DNA from: Phoronis ovalis
Lineage: Eukaryota; Phoronida; Phoronidae
Length of the DNA: 14,129 nucleotides
Assembly (NCBI GenBank): GCA_028565635.1
Contig: JAOXYB010034118.1
Location: forward strand, 1-14,129
Direction of reading: 5' to 3'
Positions 8,301 to 14,129 of this stretch are shown in pieces. Position numbers and translations under genes: made by a program. The notes beneath the pieces are model-generated. The model was not told the origin of the DNA, did not search any database, and saw only the letters and a program-made list of their open reading frames with translations. The first letter of the stretch is position 1. Each line of letters begins with the position of its first letter.

Positions 8301-11300
8301 CTACAAAGACAGTTACAGTCATCTCAAACAAATACCATTGGGACATCGTTTGTTTCTAAGACCAGGTAAATCTTGCCAATACTCATTACTCATTTCTTGT
8401 AATGTACTATTAAAGTATAAAACTCACTGTCTCACTGTCTGTACGATTTTGTCTGAATAGAGCTGATCTGGAATAGGATCGTATTCAGCTTCAACAATCT
8501 GAAATTACAAGTAACATTATTATTATAAGTCCTGTTTTTCACCACAAACTAAATGCAAACATTGCACAAAAATATTTAGTATTTCCATTTGTCTATGGTC
8601 ATCCAATAGATTCTCGAGTTAAAAAATCTAAAAGGCTTATAGGCATAGTTGTCCCACTGCTGCCATCAATGTAGTCGAGACTGCCTATAGGTTGTCAGAG
8701 GCAGCCGTCATATACACAAAGAATAAAAATAAGACATATCTTGGGTTCCACAGCAGTGCTGAATTATTTATATATATAGGTGTTCATACCTCGACTGCTC
8801 TGGATCTTCTTCTCCCTTGAAACCTAAGCGGCCTACCCTTTTATACATGTATATCACGTGATCCCCTAATCATACATGTGGCATTAGTTTCATATCAAAA
8901 TTTCAATGATGTCCATTAGATCAGTTGTTTGAACATGCTAATTTTTTAATTAGATACATAAAGCTAGAAATCATGTAGTGACTTACTGTTTTTGCCAATG
9001 TTAACATATTTGAACTGTAGAATGGTGGTTTAAGGGTACACATCTGATACAGCAAACATCCAATTGCCCAAACATCAGACTTCTCACTATAAGGTTGACT
9101 TTGCACAATCTCTGGACAGCAGTACAGTATAGTGCCCACTACAGACGTCATCTTACTAGTGTCTGTTTGTTTTATCTTGGCTAACCCAAAATCAGCTGAA
9201 AAATGATGGATGGTTAAAATTAGGGATGGATGTGCTCACATATTTAGTAGGAAAAAAAATAAGCTGTAAGCCTACATTGAGAGCTAAAACAAGATTATCT
9301 GCAATGTTTTCAATAAAGGTTCACTTACTAATAGTGACTTTATCATTTTCCCCTAACATGATATTGTTTGGCGTCAAATCACGATGAACAATGCCTTTCT
9401 CTTTATGAAGATATCGTAATGCCAGTACCAGCTACAAAGTAAGTCATAACAATTTATGCCAGTTTTTAATATAAGTTTTTAGAAACATGTACAAAATAAA
9501 ATAATCAAATGCTGCAATGACAACGCGAGACAAAATTTTTGATTTAAATAAAAGTTAAGCAATCAATACTTAAATTTATAATCAACAGCAAATAATATTA
9601 TCAGAATAGAAAGTCAGCTTCAAACATAAATTTGTTAAACAATCAATCTTGCAAGCATATGCATCGAATGATTTGCAATATAAAGTCAGCAGAAATCCTG
9701 GTAAAATGTTAACGCGTTAACAATGGTATACCTGGATAAATATATTCCATATTCTTTCTTCAGTGAATTTTTCTTTCTTTTCCTTGAGCGAATTAAAATG
9801 TTCACCAATGGGAGCGCCTTCAATCAGTTCCATCACTATGAATAGCTTATCATCTATAATATAAAACACATTTTTTATGTTCAGAATCCAAAATTAACAT
9901 AATTATGACAAAGTTATAAAAAAAATAATTATATAAGTAGGCTTAATTACTGCATACAAAATGAATGGCTTCAGAAATTAACAAATTAGATAATTACTTT
10001 GAAAGTCATAACATGAAAAAGAACAGTAAGAAATAGTGAAACTACAGGCTTATATATGATTATAATTTATGTGTTATTCACCTTCTACAAACGTTTTGTA
10101 GTAACGAACAACATTTGGATGTTTGAGTTGTTGTTGGATTATTTTTAATTCACTTATTATATCTCCAGCACTTTTCTCCTTCTCTTTGGCATTTTTCCCC
10201 AAGGCTGGAGTCAACATGTTGATCTGTTAAAAAAAATATATAATTATCCAACAGTATTATTGTGGTCATTATAAAATAACAACTGACTGAGGTATGATAT
10301 GATTTTGTTATTACATATTGGTACTTACTACAAAACCTTTATTATATACTAGCACAAACTACAGTGTAAAACCTTTGTTTACTTCTTCCAATTTATACAA
10401 TCCTTTCCAGCTAATACTGGATGAAACATTTCAGTTTTTATAACTGAAGGATGCTCTTATTTGTAAGCAGATTGGAAGATCTAACAAATATTTCTTATGT
10501 CTCAAACTCAATATATAGCAAACCTATTTAGCACCTAATCTAACCTAAAGGAAAATAAAGCATAAACAAGGTGTGTCATTAAAAATAGGGCATTTGTACT
10601 GGTATACTAACCTCTTTCATGGCAAGAAATGACTGTCCAGCAGCACGTTTTTTAACTTTGTATACAGAACCAAAGGCTCCTGTACCTAAATGCTCTAGTA
10701 TAGCATATTCTGCAATAAACTTCGTGGGCTCTTTATTTTGATTCATGGCTAAAATATTTTCACGAATTTCTTCAATTTTCTCCTCCTGAAATCAGTTATC
10801 AAGGATATAACAGAATTTTGACAGCATCAAAATATCATTGGTCTAGACAAAAATGCAAGGTATTTGAGGATGCTATCAAACAAACATTTTCACAACTTTG
10901 GTCTTCTGCAAGCTCTGGATTTGGGAAACTTAGAACATATTCCCTGTTTAAAACTGAATATTTAAGTGAGTATCTACAAATCTTGAATGATTTTGATAAA
11001 AGCTTCTTCCCTAGGTAAGCTGACTACCGGTAGTAGTTGTCACACATTGAATGTTGAACGAATGAGGCATACCAATGAAACCAAAAACTTTATTTGAACA
11101 AAGGTGCTTGTCTGAAATGCAGGAACACTGTGGAAACTGATTTCATTTTATATGCCATTACACTCTGTATACTGTAGATAGAGCTGAATTGTATAGGGCA
11201 CTTAAAATTCATTGTGATACCTTTTAATCTATGAACCGAACAAACAAATTTATTCACAGTTTGGGCAATCAAGACAACAAGGAAATTATATCACTAGCAA

Positions 11301-13589
11301 AACATGTGCACAAAACTCTTAATAGTAGAACAGACTTAATCACAGACGATAACTATTCCTGGTTTTATACTCTGTAATTTATCATTTAATACTTACTGTT
11401 ATTATTTGTTAGTAATAGAAGTAGCTAGTGTTTGTTAAATTAGTAATGGTTTAGTTTTTTTTATACTGTTACTTAATGTTATTGTTATAGTAGTTAATTT
11501 TTGTTTTAAGTAGTTTGCTTCGTTTTGTATATGATCACCATGTCTATCGTGTATTAGTTGCAATAAATTCTATTATTAGAGTATAACTTTACAAAACTTC
11601 AGTGACTTTAAAAGTTAAAACACATTTGATTTATTATGACTTGTGTAGTAGGGTAATTTACATTCAAGTATCATGACAGACTTTTGCACACTGCCTCCAC
11701 TGTTAGATCACACTAGTTAATACTAGGTGTCTGGCACTATAATAAAACAATCTAGTTTTATGTTCCCAGTATGCATGCATTAAAGTATTCAAATGTAGAC
11801 CTTGTGACATCTGCTGCCAGGTTTAGAAAGTGGATTATTACAACATAATATTTTCATTAGTTAATTGAAAATACTTACCTCTAAGCCATTTATTGCATCC
11901 ACTAAAGGTGTATATGCATTGATATCGCGGATATAGTGTCCAATGTCTATAAACATCTCAAATAACTGGGGTGGAAATAATCGCTTAAATAACTGGCGGT
12001 TACGTTCCATACTGAACAAAAAGCGAAGTGTACGAAAAGCATTTTTCTGTAAAAACAAAATAAAGCTAAATCATCAATAATAGGACTAGGTACAGCAAAA
12101 TTCTCACAAAATCCTTACCTCCATGCTTAATTGACTTCCACTGGTTACTACTTACTATCCTACTATGCCAAATGGTTTAATATGCAAGTTTTGCAAGCCT
12201 GTTCATGCTTTCAAAAGATTCTTTGGCTACATGTAACATACACAATGTTTTTTAACACAAAAGATCTACCTGGCAATTCTGAGCATTTATTTTCCACTTA
12301 GAATAATTGTAAACTAAGTTTTACTGCCCTATGCGTAGTAATGGATATACCTGTAATATGGCTACAGATTTGTGTTCCTTTTCTGTTGTATTCTGTGGCA
12401 ATATAAGGATGCTTAACATGAATATACCATTGGCTTGGACTAGATGTTGAGCATTGGTATCATTTAGCACAAGTTCAGTTAAAGCTGTACAGCAAGCAGA
12501 CTTCAAAGATACCTGCTGCTCCTTAATTTCTTCATTCTGGATTACAAAACAAAAAACATTAAACATTTTTTTTTTTAAATTCCATGTTTTTAGTTGTTAC
12601 ACTTTAAACATACATTACATAAAACAAATTAACTTCCTTTCACTATTACATTGCTTCAAGTCTTTCATTTTATGTTGTTGCTATCTGTGTAATGACAGTA
12701 CAATGATAACAGAATTCCTCATGATAAACTTATAAAAAACAGCAGAAAAGTTAAACAAGTAGTATTACAAAGCAAACCAAGCTTTCCAGAAGGTACTCTG
12801 ATGTATCTGTTACTACAATGCTAAAAACAAAACAAAAAAGCACACAAACACCTTATCTATGATCAAACACATCAACTGGCATTATAACACCAAAAAAAAC
12901 CTAGTTAATTGTTACAGTGTAAACCACTCTACACCACAAAGACATTATTCCATATTTGGACAAACACATTATGTAGCATATGGAAGTTTCATGCAGTTAT
13001 TCTCAAGGATGTTTAACAATAAACATACAGTGTACAAATAATAACTTCACATTTTCATTTCTAATTGTGAGGGAGATCTCAATCTTACTCTATGCGACAA
13101 ACAATCAAATCTACGTATTATAATGAACTTTTTAGTCAAACCACAAATTCAGCATGTGTTAACAAAAGCATCGCATCACAAACTGTAAATCTTAAAGGTC
13201 ATATGCTATGACCTCTCACCTTGGGTTTAGGATCTTTGGCAGGTTGTAAAATGCCCCAAATGTCCTACGTAACAAAAATGTTGAAGGTGCAAATTTATGC
13301 TTCAAATACCAAATTGATCAATAACACACAAGACGGGCACACAAGAACACTTCTTCCAACTATTCACATTGATTGAATCAGCAAGTAACCATATTTTATG
13401 CACTGCAGCCAAGAAGTTGGCTGAAGTAAATTTGAACAGAAAAGATTGTGAAATGTCAGAAAATTCTTATTAACAAGACAAACAGTACTAACCTCCTCCA
13501 GTGTTGAAGAGATCAATGATCGGCCTCCAATGGCTGCTGATGCTGAGCCCATACTAACAGAGGTACGTTCAGGAACATATTTTCTATCT
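5174..13589 (-). CDS. NEK10: NEK10 serine/threonine (dual-specificity) protein kinase, 3' part, 18 exons
   Basis: NIMA-related kinase 10, a cytoplasmic and ciliary kinase; vertebrate work links it to motile-cilium function and the G2/M response to UV. Exons, 5' to 3': 13493-13589, 13220-13264, 12351-12536, 11879-12046, 10612-10785, 10082-10223, 9732-9853, 9329-9431, 8987-9195, 8428-8498, 8108-8257, 7717-7834, 7447-7555, 6991-7161, 6470-6628, 6154-6266, 5595-5817, 5174-5361. They sum to 2548 nt: one base of a split codon, 848 codons and TGA. Numbering from the first full codon: armadillo part about 1-165; kinase about 192-458, with GTGAFG at 199-204, Lys222, HRD at 327-329, DFG at 347-349 and CPE at 372-374; coiled coil about 464-515; Ser/Asp-rich linker 529-674; conserved C-terminal blocks 680-760 and 800-812. 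The armadillo-kinase order and segments recalled from human NEK10 (FRTLRFLFSMERNR, HRDLTPNN, TSVVGTILY) identify it. The N-terminus is outside the window. No frameshift or stop was seen. Confidence 0.96.
5595..5817 (-). CDS. NEK10: NEK10 exon 17 of window (conserved basic helix block)
   Basis: 74 codons plus one base, phase 0 to 1. Starts LPPTLCHNHRRRVIERFKRA, then NLKTELKKLLAGS, near-identical in pattern to the recalled human LPPALHHNLKRRVIERFKKS and NLKSEIKKL. A more divergent tail (HLKKHSDAEGLTVNGDKSG) follows. Acceptor ttcag, donor gtaag. Confidence 0.96.
5927..5952. repeat. TG/CA dinucleotide hairpin
   Basis: TGTGTGTGTAT (5927-5937) and ATACACACACA (5942-5952) are perfect reverse complements around a 4-base loop, in the NEK10 intron at 5818-6153, beside a poly-T run. 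A palindromic microsatellite, likely to extrude or to vary in length. Confidence 0.8.
6154..6266 (-). CDS. NEK10: NEK10 exon 16 of window (conserved C-terminal block)
   Basis: Two bases plus 37 codons, phase 1 to 0. A short Thr/Ala-rich lead runs into SPRKVRQISDPILQILNQLH and KIIYITQ, a strongly conserved NEK10 C-terminal block (recalled human: RKVRQISDPIQQILIQLHKI). Acceptor tgcag, donor gtaag. Confidence 0.95.
6470..6628 (-). CDS. NEK10: NEK10 exon 15 of window (linker with DSGxxS motif)
   Basis: 159 nt, phase 1 to 1. Encodes a Ser/Pro-rich disordered segment with KTSRDSGISSGDPSPN and HRSISYSAVENS, ending GTRRP. DSGISS (6594-6611) fits the beta-TrCP degron pattern DSGxxS. Acceptor tgtag, donor gtaagt. 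Confidence 0.88.
6991..7161 (-). CDS. NEK10: NEK10 exon 14 of window (Ser/Asp-rich linker)
   Basis: 171 nt, phase 1 to 1. It encodes WVSDDDSYPSSGSDSRESS, which resembles acidic CK2-type phosphosites, then a basic proline-rich stretch (PQPPRTPRGRNREARRK) with a TP site. It is predicted to be disordered. No catalytic motif is present, so function is inferred from position only. Confidence 0.88.
7447..7555 (-). CDS. NEK10: NEK10 exon 13 of window (acidic linker)
   Basis: 36 codons plus one base, phase 0 to 1. Encodes DNDIDSVFSDPEIYSD and then a Leu/Arg/Asn stretch. It is low-complexity, acidic and probably disordered, like the PEST-like region reported for NEK10. The frame is fixed by both neighbours. 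Confidence 0.88.
7717..7834 (-). CDS. NEK10: NEK10 exon 12 of window (coiled coil)
   Basis: One base plus 39 codons, phase 2 to 0. It encodes HFCEANRNMQNYHRLFLASQ, ERYDKLVNLASS and GGASSIK, continuing the coiled coil; FxEANRN is conserved in NEK10. Acceptor ttcag, donor gtaggt. Confidence 0.93.
8108..8257 (-). CDS. NEK10: NEK10 exon 11 of window (kinase end, coiled coil)
   Basis: 150 nt, phase 2 to 2. It encodes the end of the kinase domain (CITADPQERPDIVQV, with the conserved RPD-type Arg of the last helix) followed by VMMTHMDTLRINQISLEKKL and a charged helix (DREKKRTQ). The helix begins the coiled coil that in NEK family kinases commonly mediates self-association. Acceptor acag, donor gtaagt. 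Confidence 0.95.
8428..8498 (-). CDS. NEK10: NEK10 exon 10 of window (kinase C-lobe)
   Basis: 23 codons plus two bases, phase 0 to 2. It encodes IVEAEYDPIPDQLYSD and the helix KIVQTVR, matching the recalled human segment (IVEAVYEPVPEGIYSEK). The donor is ambiguous by eye, because two overlapping GTGAG sites lie nearby; only the one at 8427 keeps the frame with the next exon. Confidence 0.95.
8599..8848 (-). other. Coding-like two-exon unit inside a NEK10 intron (46 codons)
   Basis: Within the 488-bp intron 8499-8986, on the NEK10 strand, ATG at 8846-8848 opens 19 codons (MYKRVGRLGFKGEEDPEQS) ending at a GT donor (8788-8789). A cag acceptor at 8681-8683 resumes in matching phase for 26 codons (LDYIDGSSGTTMPISLLDFL, then TRESIG) and TGA at 8599-8601. 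The first frame is open for 7 codons before the ATG. TATAAAAGGG overlaps the ATG, and TCACGTGA lies 6 bp upstream. It may be an alternative NEK10 exon pair, a small nested gene, or part of a dispersed repeat; I do not recognise the peptide. The composition, with CG sites and few stops, differs from neighbouring introns. Confidence 0.4.
8836..8861 (-). promoter_or_regulatory. TATA-like box and CACGTG E-box in NEK10 intron
   Basis: On the minus strand, palindromic TCACGTGA (8854-8861) is followed by TATAAAAGGG (8836-8845). This pairing resembles an RNA polymerase II core promoter with a bHLH site. It could start a short NEK10 transcript lacking the N-terminal part of the kinase or drive the small unit at 8599-8848, or be a relic of a mobile element. 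Motif match only. Confidence 0.35.
8987..9195 (-). CDS. NEK10: NEK10 exon 9 of window (activation segment and C-lobe)
   Basis: Two bases plus 69 codons, phase 1 to 0. It starts at the Thr-DFG junction (DFGLAKIKQ), contains the activation loop (DTSKMTSVVGTILYCCPE), then YSEKSDVWAIGCLLYQM (the C-lobe Asp-x-Trp motif) and PPFYSSNML. CPE replaces the usual APE. Acceptor ttcag, donor gtaagt. Confidence 0.97.
9329..9431 (-). CDS. NEK10: NEK10 exon 8 of window (catalytic loop)
   Basis: 34 codons plus one base, phase 0 to 1. Encodes ALRYLHKEKGIVHRDLTPNN, the catalytic loop, with Asp329 as catalytic base and Asn334 as Mg ligand. The usual Lys of HRDLKPxN is Thr331, as I recall it being in vertebrate NEK10. 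The exon ends inside the codon before DFG. Confidence 0.97.
9732..9853 (-). CDS. NEK10: NEK10 exon 7 of window (kinase hinge)
   Basis: Two bases plus 40 codons, phase 1 to 0. It contains the hinge IVMELIEGAPIGEHF and the aD-aE segment KFTEERIWNIFIQ. This is a near match to the recalled vertebrate NEK10 hinge (IVMELIEGAPLGEHF). The donor is gtatac. Confidence 0.96.
10082..10223 (-). CDS. NEK10: NEK10 exon 6 of window (kinase N-lobe)
   Basis: 47 codons plus one base, phase 0 to 1. It encodes INMLTPALG, a Lys-rich insert (GKNAKEKEKSAG) typical of NEK10 between beta3 and helix C, and then IISELKIIQQQLKHPNVVRY. The helix-C Glu is in ISEL. The HPNVVRYY segment is the usual kinase beta4 motif. Confidence 0.96.
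10612..10785 (-). CDS. NEK10: NEK10 exon 5 of window (linker and kinase N-lobe start)
   Basis: 58 codons, phase 0 to 0. A charged linker (EEKIEEIRENIL) leads into the kinase domain at YAILEHLGTGAFGSVYKV. This is the glycine-rich ATP loop (GxGxxG, residues 199-204, codons about 10669-10686). The conserved ATP-binding lysine follows in FLAMKE (Lys222, 10615-10617). Acceptor ttcag, donor gttag. Confidence 0.96.
10789..11580 (+). mobile_element. Decayed LINE (non-LTR retrotransposon) 3' fragment, antisense in NEK10 intron
   Basis: In the 1.1-kb intron 10786-11878 the plus strand reads open from about 10791 to 11015, with WSRQKCKVFEDAIKQTFSQL and then KLRTYSLFKTEYLSEYLQIL. This is typical of the region after the reverse transcriptase in molluscan LINE ORF2. 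After frameshifts, a zinc-knuckle-like CxxC (11109-11120, CLKCRNTVETDF) and a second open block (11231-11377, ending in TAA) with SLGNQDNKEIISLAKHVHKT follow. A T-rich 3' UTR then ends at AATAAA (11562-11567) and a TATTATTA tail. It is 5'-truncated with internal stops, so dead. No reverse transcriptase core or endonuclease is present. Family assignment is from remembered patterns. Confidence 0.72.
11879..12046 (-). CDS. NEK10: NEK10 exon 4 of window (last armadillo repeat)
   Basis: 56 codons, phase 0 to 0. It carries the highly conserved block FRTLRFLFSMERNRQLFKRL and FIDIGHYIRDINAY, which ends the armadillo region just before the kinase domain. Acceptor tacag, donor gtaagt. Confidence 0.96.
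12351..12536 (-). CDS. NEK10: NEK10 exon 3 of window (armadillo repeat)
   Basis: 62 codons, phase 0 to 0. It encodes a typical armadillo helix pair, including CCTALTELVLNDTNAQHLVQ, followed by a hydrophobic helix (FMLSILILP). The segment is nearly identical to vertebrate NEK10 as I recall it (AALTELVLNDTNA). Acceptor is ccag, donor gtatat. Confidence 0.93.
12537..13219. other. NEK10 intron, 683 bp, nothing further recognised
   Basis: AT-rich intron with a T9 run near 12567. Open stretches at 12859-13041 (+) and 12454-12735 (+) have no recognisable composition, and the latter overlaps the exon antisense. Confidence 0.7.
13220..13264 (-). CDS. NEK10: NEK10 exon 2 of window (45-nt small exon)
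   Basis: A 15-codon exon (DIWGILQPAKDPKPK), phase 0 at both ends, with acceptor gtag and donor gtgag. It joins the preceding ...STLEE to the following NEEIKEQQV in frame. It sits in the variable loop before the last armadillo repeats. Because it is a multiple of three, skipping it would leave the frame intact. Confidence 0.72.
13493..13589 (-). CDS. NEK10: NEK10 exon 1 of window (partial N-terminal region)
   Basis: Bounded by an AG acceptor at 13590-13591 and a GT donor at 13491-13492. It begins with the last base of a split codon and encodes 32 residues starting DRKYVPERTS, then a small-residue run (SASAAIGG). This matches the loop segment inside the NEK10 armadillo region. The other two frames hit stops. 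The exon supplying the first two bases of the split codon is not certain: a candidate lies at 13648-13671, otherwise it is outside the window. Confidence 0.85.
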
Positions 13590-14129
13590 CTGTAAAAAGC
13601 AAAGCTGGCAAATATACGTAATGTTATATATATACAAGTGAGCCTACCTATTATGCTTCAGGCTTTGTATTCTGGGAATCATATCACACAATGTCAATAT
13701 CTTTAATTTGTCAATTCGTTAATGTAAAAATTTCAGAGTTGACTTAATTGTGTCAACTTCAGTAAATTCTGAAAGCTAAAAGCAGTCTTTGAATATGAAT
13801 ATGCCATCATTCCTGGATTATTTATGAACTAGAGATCTGGGAAGAGTTCCTATGCACAACTTCGCCCGTTTATTAGATATGGTTCTGTACTTAGTATCGG
13901 GATTAAATTTGGTCAGCTTATACAACAATGAATGCTTATTAGTTTTGCAATTCCGTTTACCCGCTAATTGATAGTACCCTCTCATGACATAGCACCAAAA
14001 ATTGCCTAAAAACACTGTTTTTGTACTTAATATGTACAATATTTTGCAAATTAAGTTAACTTTTTAGTTTGAATTTGGCAAAAACTATATGATAAAATGA
14101 TTATTTTTCATATAATGCGACAACAGAAT
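13590..14129. other. NEK10 intron sequence to the right edge
   Basis: Apart from the candidate micro-exon at 13648-13671, no exon in the required phase was found. The block 13830-13990 has more CG sites than the surrounding introns and may be a repeat insertion. Confidence 0.55.
13648..13671 (-). CDS. Candidate NEK10 micro-exon upstream of exon 1
   Basis: A 24-nt stretch lies between a cag acceptor and a gtaggc donor on the minus strand. Read in the phase demanded by the exon at 13493-13589, it is open and completes its split codon as Arg, giving IQSLKHN-R-DRKYVPER. A longer version starting after an aaag acceptor (13648-13700) is also open. The residues do not clearly match the hydrophobic helix expected here in NEK10, so the real upstream exon may lie beyond the right edge. 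Confidence 0.27.

Noticed and set aside
8155-8460. Plus-strand open frame of 101 codons
   Set aside because: It spans antisense across two NEK10 exons and the intron between them; no recognisable protein.
8821-8870. tRNA-like B box (GGTTTCAAGGG on the minus strand) suggesting a SINE
   Set aside because: No matching A box at the right distance and no terminal A-rich or simple repeat tail was seen, so a tRNA-derived SINE is not supported.
12454-12735. Plus-strand open frame of 93 codons
   Set aside because: Its left part is antisense to the armadillo exon 12351-12536 and the rest is poly-T intron.

Overview
This is eukaryotic nuclear DNA: AT-rich, intron-bearing, with dispersed repeats and one gene split into many exons. 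Low CpG in most of the window, recurrent ACATGTA-type palindromes, a decayed non-LTR retrotransposon and short introns (about 130-700 bp, one of 1.1 kb) fit a lophotrochozoan, most likely a bivalve mollusc. The taxon is inferred; only the gene identity is firm.

The right 60% (about 3.77 kb to the right edge) is the 3' part of one minus-strand gene, NEK10, the NIMA-related kinase with armadillo repeats. I rebuilt 18 consecutive coding exons between 13589 and 5174. All have GT-AG introns and every phase agrees, giving 848 codons plus a TGA stop, with one base of a split codon at the upstream edge. In order they encode the end of the armadillo region, a complete protein kinase domain, a coiled coil, a Ser/Asp-rich low-complexity segment with a DSGxxS motif, and two conserved C-terminal blocks. 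The N-terminal exons lie beyond the right edge. A probable 1.4-kb 3' UTR ends at a strong poly(A) site near 3775.

The left 3.7 kb holds a roughly 300-bp tandem repeat (1-600), a degenerate array of about 33-bp units (608-895), and an AT-rich stretch that is T/G-biased on the plus strand. A possible terminal exon of a convergent plus-strand gene (2983-3054) is followed by AATAAA and GT-rich sequence. If real, it would be tail-to-tail with NEK10.

Two NEK10 introns carry extra content. The intron at 10786-11878 contains an antisense 3' fragment of a LINE-type retrotransposon. The intron at 8499-8986 contains a same-strand, two-exon coding-like unit of 46 codons with a TATA-like box and a TCACGTGA palindrome, which NEK10 does not explain. 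No complete new multi-gene system is visible.
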